Assembly (NCBI GenBank): GCA_028821475.1
Contig: JAPPGB010000049.1
Location: forward strand, 1-36,431
Reading direction: 5' to 3'
DNA: 36,431 nt
DNA from: Spirochaetaceae bacterium
GTDB lineage: Bacteria > Spirochaetota > Spirochaetia > SZUA-6 > Bin103
Both the position numbers and the translations under genes were made by a program. A model generated the notes under the pieces. It was not told the origin of the DNA. It was given only the letters and a program-made list of their open reading frames with translations, and did no database searches. Every line of letters starts with the position of its first letter. The first letter of the stretch is position 1. This document shows, piece by piece, positions 16,007 through 24,722 of this stretch.

Positions 16007-16036
16007 TTAACTACGTATTTGACATGCCGTTACTGT
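16007..16036 (+). promoter_or_regulatory. Possible sigma-70-type promoter for the Calx-beta lipoprotein
   Basis: In an AT-rich patch unusual for this genome, TTAACT (16007-16012) and TACTGT (16031-16036) are separated by 18 bp, a fair -35/-10 pair. A TTGACA (16019-16024) lies inside the spacer but has no matching -10. Transcription would start near 16043, about 30 bases before the preferred GTG. Confidence 0.35.
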
Positions 16037-16071
16037 AGACATTGACGTATCGTACACATAAGTTTGCGACT

Positions 16072-17379
16072 GTGAGACCAGCAACAGTCACTGACGGTGC
16101 CGGGTTCGACGTTCGCAGGACCGCGTGCGCGGTCACGGCCGGGCTGGGCCTGCTCCTTCTCCTCACGCTCGCGGGGTGTACCGGGGCTGCCCCCGATAGT
16201 CCGCGCAGCCAGGCTGCCCCCGATGATACGCAAAGGCCCGTAGTCACCATCGCCGCGGTGGCGGACGCCGTCGTTGCCGGAAAGGCGTTGCAGTTCCTGG
16301 TAAACGCCGCGCCCGCGCCGCAAGCGAACCTCAGAGTGGGCGTCACCATCGCGTCCGATCCCTGCGAGCTGACCGGGCCGCCGGACTCGGTGACCATCGG
16401 CGCCGGCACGTCGCAGGCCACCCTGGAGGTGGCCACGAGTGGCGTCGCGGTGGCCGCGCAAGGGTGCGTGGTCACCGCCACGATCTCCACCGGGCACGGC
16501 TACACGGTCGGTGATGGTGCCGGCGCGGCGGCCAGCGCGACCTTGACGATGCCGCCGGTGGTAACGGTCGCGGCTGGCGCCAGCACGGTGACCGAGGGTA
16601 GCCCGGTGTCGTTCACGCTGACCGCGGCGCCGGCGCCCGTCGCCGACCTGACCGTCAACCTGAGCTGGTCGGATCCGGGCTCGTTCCTGGCCGCAAGCGG
16701 TTCCGAGACGGTCGCGATACGCGCCTCCGCGTCGACCGCCACGTTGACGGCAGCCACCGACGATGACGACACCACCGAGGACGACGGCCGGGTGGAGGTC
16801 ACCGTCGATCCCGGCAGCGGCTACACGGTCGGCGCGTCAAAGTCGGCGACCGTCACCGTGACCGACAACGACCCGCCCCCGTCCCAAGGGCCGGCGCCAC
16901 GAGCGCCGTCAACTCCAGCACCGTCGACACCAAGGCCGTCGACACCAAGGCCGTCGACTCCAACGTCGCCGCCGGAGGCCACACCGCCAACCCCCACGGT
17001 GACCATCTCCGCCCCCGATTCCACGGCCCACAGTTACCTCCCACATGCCTTGTCCGTTGACCTGGACGAGGGCGACAACACGTCGTTCACGCTGCAGGCG
17101 ATGCCGGCGCCGGCGTCCACCCTGACGGTCACGCTGAGCTGGTCGTTTTCGGGAGACCTGTTCGATCCACCGGTGAATACAGGCGTAAATCCCACACCCC
17201 GTCCAGAGACGGTCACGATCCCCACCTCCGGGTCATCCTCGTTGACGGTGACGGTTGGCGATGACGACCAGAAAAGCACCACCGGCGTCATGATCGCGCT
17301 TGTTTCCATCCATCCGGGCGACGGCTACGACTATGACGTTCCGCACAAGTTGTACTTGTATATCGAAGACAACGATTGA
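16072..17379 (+). CDS. Lipoprotein with three Calx-beta-like domains
   Basis: Predicted surface or periplasmic lipoprotein. The signal peptide ends in the lipobox LAGC (Cys36 counted from the GTG at 16072). Three similar beta-rich domains follow, each running from P.VT(I/V) through a TLTVTLSW-type or equivalent strand, a PETVTI / SETVAI strand and a G.GYTV or GDGYDY segment; domain 2 closes with VTVTDNDPP and domain 3 with LYIEDND. This is the layout of Calx-beta (Na/Ca exchanger, integrin beta-4) domains, and the Asp-rich turns (DDDDTTEDDGR, GDDDQKS) could bind calcium. Domain 1 is the most divergent and has two Cys residues that may form a disulfide. A Pro/Ser/Thr-rich linker separates domains 2 and 3. 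A TTG at 16042 is an alternative start. No catalytic domain is present, so an adhesion or scaffold role is the likeliest inference. Confidence 0.8.
   Translation: MRPATVTDGAGFDVRRTACAVTAGLGLLLLLTLAGCTGAAPDSPRSQAAPDDTQRPVVTIAAVADAVVAGKALQFLVNAAPAPQANLRVGVTIASDPCELTGPPDSVTIGAGTSQATLEVATSGVAVAAQGCVVTATISTGHGYTVGDGAGAAASATLTMPPVVTVAAGASTVTEGSPVSFTLTAAPAPVADLTVNLSWSDPGSFLAASGSETVAIRASASTATLTAATDDDDTTEDDGRVEVTVDPGSGYTVGASKSATVTVTDNDPPPSQGPAPRAPSTPAPSTPRPSTPRPSTPTSPPEATPPTPTVTISAPDSTAHSYLPHALSVDLDEGDNTSFTLQAMPAPASTLTVTLSWSFSGDLFDPPVNTGVNPTPRPETVTIPTSGSSSLTVTVGDDDQKSTTGVMIALVSIHPGDGYDYDVPHKLYLYIEDND
16906..16965 (+). repeat. 15-bp tandem repeat encoding the PSTPRPSTP linker
   Basis: Four units of 15 bp: two identical (CCGTCGACACCAAGG, 16921-16950) flanked by one degenerate copy on each side. 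They encode a Pro-Ser-Thr-Pro-Arg/Ala pentapeptide repeat in the lipoprotein linker. Such in-frame repeats can gain or lose copies by slippage without breaking the gene, changing the spacer length between the second and third Calx-beta domains. Confidence 0.85.
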
Positions 17380-17387
17380 TCGGGTGC

Positions 17388-17460
17388 CTTCCGGTTGGCG
17401 GGCGACTCGGGCGCCCGCGCTGCGGGCGCGAGCAGCGGGCCGCCGGTGCGCTGCCGGAAG
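17388..17460. terminator. Compound stem-loop between convergent lipoprotein and hydrolase genes
   Basis: An inner perfect hairpin (GCGCCCGC 17411-17418, loop GCT, GCGGGCGC 17422-17429) lies within an outer pairing CTTCCGG (17388-17394) / CCGGAAG (17454-17460). The whole structure fills the 96-bp gap between two convergent stop codons. No T tract is present; function as a bidirectional transcript end is inferred from position. Confidence 0.4.
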
Positions 17461-17475
17461 TTGGCGCCCCGCGGG

Positions 17476-18348
17476 TCAGCACAGTTGTTGCCCCAGGAAG
17501 GCGGTTACCGCCGCGGTCAGCGCCGGTACCGTTGCGGGCGCCTGGATGGCGCCGGCAAGCTCGTGGCGCTCCGCGCCGCGCAGGTCGAGCAGCCGCTTGT
17601 GCTTGCTGCCGAGGCGGGCGAAGGCGGCCTTGATCGCGGCCACCGAGACCACCTCGTCGTGCTCGGTGTAGACCACCAGCGTGGGGCAGCGGATTGCCTC
17701 CAGCGCGGCACGCCGGGCGTTGCGCACCGCCTGCATCATCGGTATCAGAGAACGCGAGTCGTGGCGGGTAGTCCAGTAACGGTCTTCCATCTCGTTGCGT
17801 CCGGACAGGTCGCGGTAGGGGCCGACCAGCAGGCGGGCGAGCAACGGACCGGCGGGCGTCAGCAGCAGGCTCACTCCCCGGTTGCGCGGCCAGAAGTTGG
17901 GCGCCAGCAGCACCAGGGCGGCGACCGCCGGCCGCTGCGCCACCTCGGCCACCGCCAGGGCGGCGCCGGTGGACATTCCGATCAGCACCACCCGCCGGCC
18001 GATCACGGCTCCCACCTGCAGCGCCTCGACAACGTCCCGCTGCCAGCACGCCAGGGTGGCGGTGCCGATCGCGTCGGCGCCCACGCCGCTGCCGGTCAGC
18101 CGGGTGCAGAACAGGTTGGCCGCCAAGCGTCCCGCGACCTGCTCCGGCACGGGTGCGATGGCCTGGCGGCTGCCGGTGTAGCCATGGATGTACACCAGCG
18201 CGAGGTCGGTCCGGCAGGGGGCGCCGCCGTGCCACACCACCAGCTTCTCGGTTCCCGGCGTGATCGCCCGCCCCGCCGCGGCCGCCGCGGATGCCTCGTG
18301 GGCGAGCAGCCATCGTTCGAGAGCGTCGGGGCGCGGCGGGACGTTCAC
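17476..18348 (-). CDS. Alpha/beta hydrolase (serine esterase/lipase type)
   Basis: Cytoplasmic alpha/beta-hydrolase fold protein of 290 residues. The oxyanion segment is YIHGYTGS (His55-Gly56). The nucleophile is Ser126 in the elbow GMSTG, the acid is Asp231 in VVYTEHDEVV, and the base is His262 in AERHELAG, so the triad is complete. The lid region (about 150-200) is Arg-rich. The sequence is closest in style to carboxylesterases/monoacylglycerol lipases; the substrate is not deducible. The GTG at 18348 overlaps the TGA of the upstream amidase gene (GTGA), so the pair is translationally coupled. No signal peptide is seen, unlike its membrane-anchored partner. Confidence 0.88.
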   Translation of the reverse strand: MNVPPRPDALERWLLAHEASAAAAAGRAITPGTEKLVVWHGGAPCRTDLALVYIHGYTGSRQAIAPVPEQVAGRLAANLFCTRLTGSGVGADAIGTATLACWQRDVVEALQVGAVIGRRVVLIGMSTGAALAVAEVAQRPAVAALVLLAPNFWPRNRGVSLLLTPAGPLLARLLVGPYRDLSGRNEMEDRYWTTRHDSRSLIPMMQAVRNARRAALEAIRCPTLVVYTEHDEVVSVAAIKAAFARLGSKHKRLLDLRGAERHELAGAIQAPATVPALTAAVTAFLGQQLC

Positions 18349-19331
18349 TCGGGCGGCGGCATGCCGAGGTCGTCGGCGTGCACCCAGCCGAAGTGGCGGT
18401 AGCTGCCCTGTACGCGCACGTCGTACCAGTGGCCAACGCCGCCACGCGCATAGAGCGTATCCCCCTGGCTCAGGTGCAGGCGCACGGTGGAAGCGCGATC
18501 GGGCCCGGCGTGGAGCGCGATCCCGGTGCGGGGTGCGCGCAGGATCATCGCGTCGATCGGCATCGTATCCCAGCGGTCGAACGGATCGCGCTGGTCGAGG
18601 AACGCGAGGATGCCGGCGACCATCCCGGCGGCCGCCTCCTCGGGGTGGGCGAGGAGGTACTCGCGATCGGTGCCGTTGCTGATATAGCCCATCTCCAGGA
18701 TTGCCGCCGGGGTGTCCAACCTGATTGCATGACGGTAGCGATAGCTGTTGAACGCGTAGTAGCCGCGCATCCGGTAGGTGACGCCGTTCAGGTCTCGCGG
18801 CAGGCCGGTCGACGCACCGTAATGCTCGAGCAGGGCGGCGACCAGCTTCCGCGATGCCGGTGACGCCCGCCACGGGGGGGAAATCTTGTAGCCGCGCACC
18901 TCGGCGTTGCGGTTGCCGTCGGCGTGCACCGACACGAACGCGTCGGCGGCGAAACCGGGCGGGACGGTGGCCGGCAGCACCGTGACGTCGACACCGGCAT
19001 CCTGCAGAAGTTCGGCCGCGGCCTCCGCCACGGCACGATTGACGTCCACCTCCTTGACACCCGCCGCGTACGCCCCGGTCGACCCGCGCAAGCGGCTCAG
19101 CTCAGCCGGCAGTTGTGCGGAGTCGAGGTGGCCGATCTGGAGCCCGACTCGCCATGGCGCCCCGGCACCCGGCACCGCCACCGCCGCCTGGGGTTCCGGC
19201 GCGACGTTCGGTTCGGGCTGCGGGCGCGTCAGGCCGGTGCGGGCCAGGGCCGGCGCGCGCGGGCTTGCCAACAGCATGGCGACGACCGCCGCGGCAAACA
19301 CCGCGAGCAGGACGGCGAGGTTGCGGATCAT
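18345..19331 (-). CDS. N-acetylmuramoyl-L-alanine amidase (Amidase_3) with SH3 domain
   Basis: Zinc amidase that cuts the bond between muramic acid and the stem peptide of peptidoglycan, acting in the periplasm. From the ATG at 19331 (GGA seven bases upstream) it opens with MIRNLAVLLAVFAAAVVAML, a signal or anchor. A proline-rich spacer precedes the Amidase_3 domain with its zinc and catalytic residues: His in VGLQIGHLDS, Glu in VKEVDVN, His in DAFVSVHADG and Glu in AILEMGYISN. A C-terminal SH3-like wall-binding domain follows (IALHAGPDRASTVRLHL to YRHFGWVHADDL). The first motif IGHLDSA is divergent from the usual DPGHGG. A GTG at 19427 would add 32 Arg-rich residues; a TATACT just before it leaves this start possible. 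The protein has 328 or 360 residues. Confidence 0.87.
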   Translation of the reverse strand: MIRNLAVLLAVFAAAVVAMLLASPRAPALARTGLTRPQPEPNVAPEPQAAVAVPGAGAPWRVGLQIGHLDSAQLPAELSRLRGSTGAYAAGVKEVDVNRAVAEAAAELLQDAGVDVTVLPATVPPGFAADAFVSVHADGNRNAEVRGYKISPPWRASPASRKLVAALLEHYGASTGLPRDLNGVTYRMRGYYAFNSYRYRHAIRLDTPAAILEMGYISNGTDREYLLAHPEEAAAGMVAGILAFLDQRDPFDRWDTMPIDAMILRAPRTGIALHAGPDRASTVRLHLSQGDTLYARGGVGHWYDVRVQGSYRHFGWVHADDLGMPPPE

Positions 19332-19433
19332 GCGGCGTCCGCTGCTGCTGCGCCGCCGTGCGATTGGCCGCCGGGAAGCGCCGCGCGGGTTCGCCTCCGG
19401 TGTCGCAGGGCCACCGTGTCGTTCCACGTCAGT

Positions 19434-19439
19434 AGTATA
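19434..19439 (-). promoter_or_regulatory. -10-like TATACT upstream of the amidase gene
   Basis: TATACT on the minus strand ends six bases before a GTG at 19427, so a transcript starting there would be leaderless for that GTG or have a leader of about 96 bases for the ATG at 19331. No convincing -35 is seen. It lies in the short divergent gap shared with the oxidoreductase promoter. Confidence 0.35.
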
Positions 19440-19467
19440 GCGTCTGGCACGCGGGCCCGCGCGCCGA

Positions 19468-19473
19468 TATGCT
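19468..19473 (+). promoter_or_regulatory. -10-like TATGCT directly before the quinone oxidoreductase start
   Basis: TATGCT is followed by six bases and then the GTG at 19480, with no ribosome binding site between. This is the geometry of a leaderless transcript. The gap between the two divergent genes is only about 50-150 bp, depending on the amidase start. Confidence 0.35.
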
Positions 19474-19479
19474 GAACCG

Positions 19480-20451
19480 GTGCATGCGATTGTAGTGGGT
19501 GGCGGCGCCGGCGCGCCGCTGGAATGGCGCGAGGTGGCGGACCCGGAAGCGAAGCCGCACGAGGTGTTGGTACGGATTCACGCCACGGCGGTAAACCGGG
19601 CGGACCTGGCGCAGCGGCGCGGCGGTTATGATCCGCCGCCCGGCGCGCCGCCCTACCTGGGTCTGGAGATGGCCGGCGAGGTGGCGGCAGTCGGCGCGCA
19701 GGCGCAGGGGTTCGCGGTCGGCGACCGGGTGTACTCCATACTCGGCGGCGGCGGCTACGCGGAGGCGGTGGCGGCTGATCCGAGCTACCTGATGCCGCTC
19801 CCGGACGCGCTGAGCTTCACCGAGGGCGGCGGGCTGCCGGAGGTGTTCCTCACCGCCTACGTCAACATGTTCATGGAGGCGGGGCTGGCCGCGGGCGAGA
19901 CCGTGCTGATTCACGGCGGCGCGAGCGGCGTCGGCACGGCGGCCATCCAGCTCGCCCGCCACGCCGGCGCCACGGTGTGCGTGACCGCGCGTTCGGAGCC
20001 AAAGCTGGCAGCGTGCCGCGATCTCGGCGCCCACGTGGCGGTCAACCACACCGCCGGCCGGTGGGAGGAGGAAATCGCCGCGGCGGCGGGCGGCGTCGAC
20101 GTGATCCTGGACTGCGTCGGGGCCAACTACCTGGCCCGCAACCTCGGGCTGCTGCGCGAGCGCGGGCGGCTGGTGTTCATCGCCACCCTCGGCGGCAACG
20201 TGGCCGAGTTTCGCATCGGCGACCTGATGCGCAAGCGGCAGCGCCTGATCGGCTCGGTGCTGCGCGCGCGCTCCGCCGCCGAGAAGGCCGCCATCAGCGC
20301 CGGCTTTCAGCGCGACTTCGGCGCCGCGGTGGCGGCGCGCGAGATCCTGCCGGTCATTCATGCGGTGATGCCGGTGCAGCAGGCGCAGCAGGCGCACGAC
20401 CTGGTGGAACGCTACGCCAACATCGGCAAGGTGGTGCTCGCGGTCCGCTGA
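19480..20451 (+). CDS. Zinc-less quinone oxidoreductase (PIG3/QOR type)
   Basis: NADPH-dependent quinone or enone reductase of the medium-chain dehydrogenase superfamily (323 residues). It has the GroES-like N-terminal half (EVLVRIHATAVNRADLAQRRGGYDPPPGAPPYLGLEMAGEV) and a Rossmann half with VLIHGGASGVGTAAIQLAR for NADP binding. The zinc-binding Cys residues of alcohol dehydrogenases are absent, as expected for QOR. The segments NRADLAQRRGGY and LPEVFLTAYVNMF are typical of the PIG3-like group. The GTG at 19480 gives the natural N terminus (MHAIVV). It is a single gene, divergent from the amidase and convergent with the phosphoesterase; the 84 bp after it contain a short hairpin (CTGCCG/CGGCAG). 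Confidence 0.92.
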   Translation: MHAIVVGGGAGAPLEWREVADPEAKPHEVLVRIHATAVNRADLAQRRGGYDPPPGAPPYLGLEMAGEVAAVGAQAQGFAVGDRVYSILGGGGYAEAVAADPSYLMPLPDALSFTEGGGLPEVFLTAYVNMFMEAGLAAGETVLIHGGASGVGTAAIQLARHAGATVCVTARSEPKLAACRDLGAHVAVNHTAGRWEEEIAAAAGGVDVILDCVGANYLARNLGLLRERGRLVFIATLGGNVAEFRIGDLMRKRQRLIGSVLRARSAAEKAAISAGFQRDFGAAVAAREILPVIHAVMPVQQAQQAHDLVERYANIGKVVLAVR

Positions 20452-20535
20452 GGCGAGCGCACGTCGGCGTCAGGCGGCACAGCTCTCACCACAAGGCCTG
20501 CCGATCCGATCCGGCAGACCGGCAGACTACCGGAA

Positions 20536-22488
20536 TCATCGGTTCCAGCCCATTTCGGGGATGCGGTCGACCACCTCGAAGGTGCTGGTGTCGCGGAACG
20601 TGCGCCCGTAGCGGTCGGTGGTGACCACCTCGAGGGTGTGCACGCCGGTTCCCAGGCTGGCCGGCAGGTCGGCGCGCCACAGGTGGTTGGAGCGCCTGGC
20701 GAGCATCCAGCCGCGGAACGGGCCGGCCACCCCGCTCCAGCGCACGCCCTGCCAGGTGGTGAATCCGGCCGTGTCGTCGCCGCCGCGCGCGCTGCGCACC
20801 GCCATGCGCCCGTTGGTCGACTGCACGGCCACCGCCCACGGGTCGGCGTACTCGGTTCCGCTCAGCGAACCCTCGCCCTCGCCCGGCTGGGTGCGCGCCG
20901 CGGCGATCGGCGGCCCGCCATCCACCGAGATCGCTACCGTGCTCTCCTTCGAGCCGTTCCAGACGTTCACCGCCACCCAGGTGCCGTCGCGCAAATCGCG
21001 CAGGGTGAGCATGTTCATGTCTCCCAGGTCGTTGATGGTGACCGGCGGGAGCACGTCGGAGGGGGCGCCGTGCTGGTCGACGTAGGCGAACAGCTCCTCG
21101 GCCCAGCTCCGGAACCGCGGCGTGTTGAACGAGGCGTGCATCTGCCGGTCGGGGCTGCCGCCGAAGGTCAGGTAGGTGTCGGTGTAGCCGGCGCCGTCGA
21201 AGTCGAGCTGGTAGTAGCCGCGCGGCGCTCCGAGCCGTTGGGTCGCGTGCGGAATGCCGGCTTCGTCCAGGTCGCCGGCCCACCACGAGCCGGACACGGC
21301 GCCGGTCACGATCTGGTGGAATTTCGCCGGACCGGTGCCGGTGTGCTCCTGCCAGCCGGCGAAGTGCTCGCCCGGCACGATCTGCTCGGTAGTGTGGGTG
21401 TGGCCCGACAACCCGAGCGCCGGCCGGTCGCCGACGATCGCGTACAGCTCATCCAGGTTGTCGGTCTGGTGTTTCTGCGCGGTGGCGTCGGTGTAGGTCA
21501 CGAACGGGATGTGCGCGTTGATCACCAGCAGCCGGTCCTCCGGGACGTGTGCCAGGTCGTTGCGCAGCCAGGTGAGCTGGCGGTCGTGGATTACGCCGTT
21601 GTAGGTGGGGCGGCGTGCCGGATTGCAGAACTCGTGGTCGTCGATGCCGTTGCACGGGTAGCGCACGTTGTCGAGCACGATGAAGTGCACCTGGCCGATG
21701 TCAAACGAGTAATACTCCGGCCCCCACTCGCGGCGGAACGTGTCGAACGAGTGCGCATCATGCTCCGCGTCCCAGTCCAGGTCGTGGTTGCCGCCGACGT
21801 AGTACTGCGGCACGCCGCCGGCGGCCACGATCTTCTTGAACCGTCCGAACAGCGACAGGTCGTCGCCCATGATGTCGCCCTCGAACAGCAGGCACTCCAC
21901 CTTGGAGGTGTCGCGCGTCACCAGCATCTTGCCGACGGTGTCGCGCACGTAGGAGACCTCCCGGTTGGTGTAGGGCTGCGGATCGCCGAACGCCAGGCAC
22001 TGAAACCGGTCGCCCACCGGATCCTCGATCAGCGGGAAGTTGATCTGCCGCGGCAGCGGACCGGTGGGCTCGATGCCGCCGTAGCGCAGCGGCGGCGAGC
22101 CGGCCACCTTGTGGATGTAGGCGAAGCGTGGAACCATCTCCTCGCTGACCGGAACGGCGTGCCCGGCCGGCTTGGTGATGAACAGGTTCATGTCGTCGTA
22201 GGCGGGAATCTCGTAGCGGCCGTCGGCGCCGGTGGCCACCACCTCGCGCCCGTTGGAGACCAGCACCCCGGCGACCCCTCGCTCGCCGCGATCCAGCATC
22301 GAGTCGCGGTCGGCGTCCAGGAACACGGTGCCGCGCGCGGTGGCGCCATCGGCGGCGGTGCCGACCGTGTGCAGCGTACCGATATAGCTCGGATCCTTGG
22401 CGGCGGCGGGATCTGCCAGCGCCGCCAGCAGCAGCGGCACGAGCAGCAGCATCGGCGTGCGGGCGAGTGCGTGGCGAATGTCGATCAT
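20536..22488 (-). CDS. Secreted calcineurin-like phosphoesterase with N- and C-terminal accessory domains
   Basis: Exported metallophosphoesterase (650 residues). The signal peptide (TPMLLLVPLLLAALADPAAA) is followed by a beta-sandwich MetallophosN-type domain (GTVFLDADRDSMLDRGERGV to DGRYEIPAY). The catalytic domain has the dimetal motifs FGDPQ, GDIMGDD, GGNHD, the His of INAHIPF, and GHTHTTE. A C-terminal MetallophosC-type domain (about 480-640) ends TLEVVTTDRYGRTFRDTSTF. This three-domain layout is common in predicted outer-membrane or periplasmic phosphoesterases; the substrate is unknown. The ribosome binding site GGGAGGA lies about 9 bases before the ATG. It follows pgi by 64 bp on the same strand and may be the last gene of a bcp-pgi-phosphoesterase unit. 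Confidence 0.9.
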   Translation of the reverse strand: MIDIRHALARTPMLLLVPLLLAALADPAAAKDPSYIGTLHTVGTAADGATARGTVFLDADRDSMLDRGERGVAGVLVSNGREVVATGADGRYEIPAYDDMNLFITKPAGHAVPVSEEMVPRFAYIHKVAGSPPLRYGGIEPTGPLPRQINFPLIEDPVGDRFQCLAFGDPQPYTNREVSYVRDTVGKMLVTRDTSKVECLLFEGDIMGDDLSLFGRFKKIVAAGGVPQYYVGGNHDLDWDAEHDAHSFDTFRREWGPEYYSFDIGQVHFIVLDNVRYPCNGIDDHEFCNPARRPTYNGVIHDRQLTWLRNDLAHVPEDRLLVINAHIPFVTYTDATAQKHQTDNLDELYAIVGDRPALGLSGHTHTTEQIVPGEHFAGWQEHTGTGPAKFHQIVTGAVSGSWWAGDLDEAGIPHATQRLGAPRGYYQLDFDGAGYTDTYLTFGGSPDRQMHASFNTPRFRSWAEELFAYVDQHGAPSDVLPPVTINDLGDMNMLTLRDLRDGTWVAVNVWNGSKESTVAISVDGGPPIAAARTQPGEGEGSLSGTEYADPWAVAVQSTNGRMAVRSARGGDDTAGFTTWQGVRWSGVAGPFRGWMLARRSNHLWRADLPASLGTGVHTLEVVTTDRYGRTFRDTSTFEVVDRIPEMGWNR

Positions 22489-22552
22489 GATACTGGTTCC
22501 TCCCGTGGTCCTGACGCGTCCCAGGTTCGCGATCTGTTGCCGATCCCCGGCC

Positions 22553-24217
22553 CTATGCGCCTTGACCGCGAAGCTGCCGGTAGGCGCGGATCAGGCCGCC
22601 GGTCGACGAATCATGGCCGGCGCCGCGGTCGGCTTCCGGGGCTCCGCCGGTCAGCGCCGGGAGGATGGCCGCCGCCAGTTGCTTGCCGAGTTCCACGCCC
22701 ATCTGGTCGAACGAGTTGATGTTCCAGATCACGCCCTGGGTGAAGATCTTGTGTTCGTAGAAGGCGATGAGCGCGCCCAGGGTGGCCGGGGTGAGCTGCC
22801 GGAACAGGAACGTGTTGGTCGGCCTGTTGCCGGCGAACGTCTTGGCGGCGGCGAGCACCTCCAGGTCCGGCCCCGAAACGGAGGCGCCGGTCAGCTCGGC
22901 GCGCGCCTCGGCGGTGGTTCGGCCGCGCATCAGCGCCTCGGTCTGGGCCAGGAAGTTGGCGATGAGGATGTCGTGGTGGCGGCCGAGCGGGTTGTGGCTC
23001 TGCGCCGGCGCCAGGAAGTCGCACGGCACCAGCTCCGTGCCCTGGTGGATGAGCTGGTAGAAGGCGTGCTGGCCATTGGTGCCCGGCTGGCCCCAGATCA
23101 CCGGTCCGGTGCCGTAGTCGACCGCACGCCCGGCCTTGTCGACGCTCTTGCCGTTGCTCTCCATGTCGCCCTGCTGCAGGTAGTCGGCGAAGTGGCGCAG
23201 ATACTGGTCGTAGGGCAGGACGGCGTGCGTGGCGGCGCCGAAGAAGTCGCGGTACCAGATGCCGAGCAGCGCCATGATCACCGGAATGTTGCGTTCGAGC
23301 GGTACGCTGCGGAAGTGCTCGTCCGCCGCGTGGGCGCCCGCGAGCAGCTCCTCGAACCGGTCCATGCCGATGGCGATGGCGACCGGCAGGCCGATTGCCG
23401 ACCACAGCGAATAGCGCCCGCCGACCCAGTCCCAGAACTCGAACATGTTGTCGGTGTCGATGCCGAACGCGGCCACCGCCTCCGCATTGGTGGACAGGGC
23501 GGCGAAGTGGCGGGCGATCGCGCCCTCGTCCGGTGCGGCCTGCAGCAGCCACTCGCGGGCCGATGCGGCGTTGGTCATCGTTTCCTGAGTGGTGAAGGTC
23601 TTGGAGGCGATCAGAAACAGCGTGGTGGCGGGGTCGAGCGCCTGCAGCGTCTCGCAGATGTCGGTGCCGTCGACGTTGGAGACGAAGTGAACGCGCAGGT
23701 GGGCGGCGGCGTAGGGCGTGAGGGCGGCGGCAACCATCTTGGGACCGAGATCCGACCCGCCGATGCCGATGTTGACCACGTCGGTGATCGCATCCCCGCC
23801 GAAGCCGCGCCAGGCGCCGGAACGGACCCGCTCGCTGAACGAGCGCATCTGGCCGAGCACCCGGTTCACTTCCGGCATCACGTCGGCGCCGTCCACCAGG
23901 ATGGGCCGGTTGGAACGGTTGCGCAGCGCCACGTGCAGCACCGCGCGGTGCTCCGTGGTGTTGATCCTGGCGCCGCCGAACATCGCCTCGATGGCGGCGG
24001 GCACGCCGGCCTGGCGCGCGAGGGCGACGAGCAGCTCCATCGATTCGCCGGTGACGCGGTTCTTGGAGTAGTCGAACAGGATCTCCTCGAAGCGCAACGA
24101 AAAGCGGTCGAAGCGGCCGGCGTCGGCGGCGAACAGCTCGCGCATGTGGCGGCGGTTGATGGCGCGCCGGTGCGCGGCCAGGTCACGCCACGCGGGAGAC
24201 TCGGTCAGTGCGGACAC
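22553..24217 (-). CDS. pgi: Glucose-6-phosphate isomerase
   Basis: Interconverts glucose 6-phosphate and fructose 6-phosphate in the cytoplasm (glycolysis/gluconeogenesis). The 554-residue protein matches the long enterobacterial/eukaryotic form (E. coli, 549). Signatures are [20 protein letters not shown], the catalytic Glu in [10 protein letters not shown], His in [16 protein letters not shown] and Lys in GVELGKQL. The GTG at 24217 starts [17 protein letters not shown], which fits the family N terminus; longer in-frame sequence upstream is Arg-rich shadow. It lies 37 bp after the bcp stop, so the two probably share a transcript. Confidence 0.96.
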   Translation of the reverse strand: MSALTESPAWRDLAAHRRAINRRHMRELFAADAGRFDRFSLRFEEILFDYSKNRVTGESMELLVALARQAGVPAAIEAMFGGARINTTEHRAVLHVALRNRSNRPILVDGADVMPEVNRVLGQMRSFSERVRSGAWRGFGGDAITDVVNIGIGGSDLGPKMVAAALTPYAAAHLRVHFVSNVDGTDICETLQALDPATTLFLIASKTFTTQETMTNAASAREWLLQAAPDEGAIARHFAALSTNAEAVAAFGIDTDNMFEFWDWVGGRYSLWSAIGLPVAIAIGMDRFEELLAGAHAADEHFRSVPLERNIPVIMALLGIWYRDFFGAATHAVLPYDQYLRHFADYLQQGDMESNGKSVDKAGRAVDYGTGPVIWGQPGTNGQHAFYQLIHQGTELVPCDFLAPAQSHNPLGRHHDILIANFLAQTEALMRGRTTAEARAELTGASVSGPDLEVLAAAKTFAGNRPTNTFLFRQLTPATLGALIAFYEHKIFTQGVIWNINSFDQMGVELGKQLAAAILPALTGGAPEADRGAGHDSSTGGLIRAYRQLRGQGA

Positions 24218-24254
24218 GGCTCGCTCGGTGGCTCGGGACGGGGCGCCGGCGGAG

Positions 24255-24713
24255 TCAGCCGTCGACCTGCTGCAGCGCCTTCGGCACGGTCGCCTCGGGT
24301 CGGACGTTGTACCACACCCCTTCCAGGTTGCCCTGCTCGTCGACCAGGAACGAGGAGCGCTTGATGCCGATCGAGGTGCGCCCGTACATCTTCTTCTCAC
24401 CCCACGCGCCGTACGCCTCGGCCACCTTGTGTTCGGCGTCGGCGAGCAGCGGAAAGCCGAGATCGAACTTGTCGTCGAACTTCTTCTGATCCTCCGGCAC
24501 GTCGGGACTGACGCCGACCGCGGCCAGGTTGCGGCTGGCCAGTTCGTTGCGCGCGTCGCGCACGGCGCACGACTGGCGGGTACAGCCGGGGGTGTCGGCG
24601 CGCGGGTAGAAGTAGATCAGGAGCTTCCTGCCGCGGTAGCCGGCGAGGGTGTGGACGTTGCCGTCCTGGTCGCTCAGGGAGAAATCGGGAGCGGGATCGC
24701 CTTTCTGCAACAT
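24255..24713 (-). CDS. bcp: Thioredoxin-dependent thiol peroxidase, Bcp/PrxQ family
   Basis: Atypical 2-Cys peroxiredoxin that reduces hydrogen peroxide and organic peroxides using thioredoxin. The 152-residue protein has the Bcp active site with peroxidatic Cys44 in [11 protein letters not shown] and resolving Cys49 five residues later, plus the conserved Arg in [12 protein letters not shown]. There is no signal peptide. The start is the ATG at 24713 ([15 protein letters not shown]). No ribosome binding site is seen; a -10-like TATATT with a fair -35 lies just upstream, so the mRNA may be leaderless or nearly so. It is first in a run with pgi. Confidence 0.94.
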   Translation of the reverse strand: MLQKGDPAPDFSLSDQDGNVHTLAGYRGRKLLIYFYPRADTPGCTRQSCAVRDARNELASRNLAAVGVSPDVPEDQKKFDDKFDLGFPLLADAEHKVAEAYGAWGEKKMYGRTSIGIKRSSFLVDEQGNLEGVWYNVRPEATVPKALQQVDG

Positions 24714-24722
24714 GATGGCCGC

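Noticed and set aside
23085-23100. Gln in place of Glu in the pgi segment GQPGTNG as a lost catalytic residue
   Set aside because: The catalytic Glu of PGI lies in [10 protein letters not shown], which is intact; the GQPG position is not catalytic.
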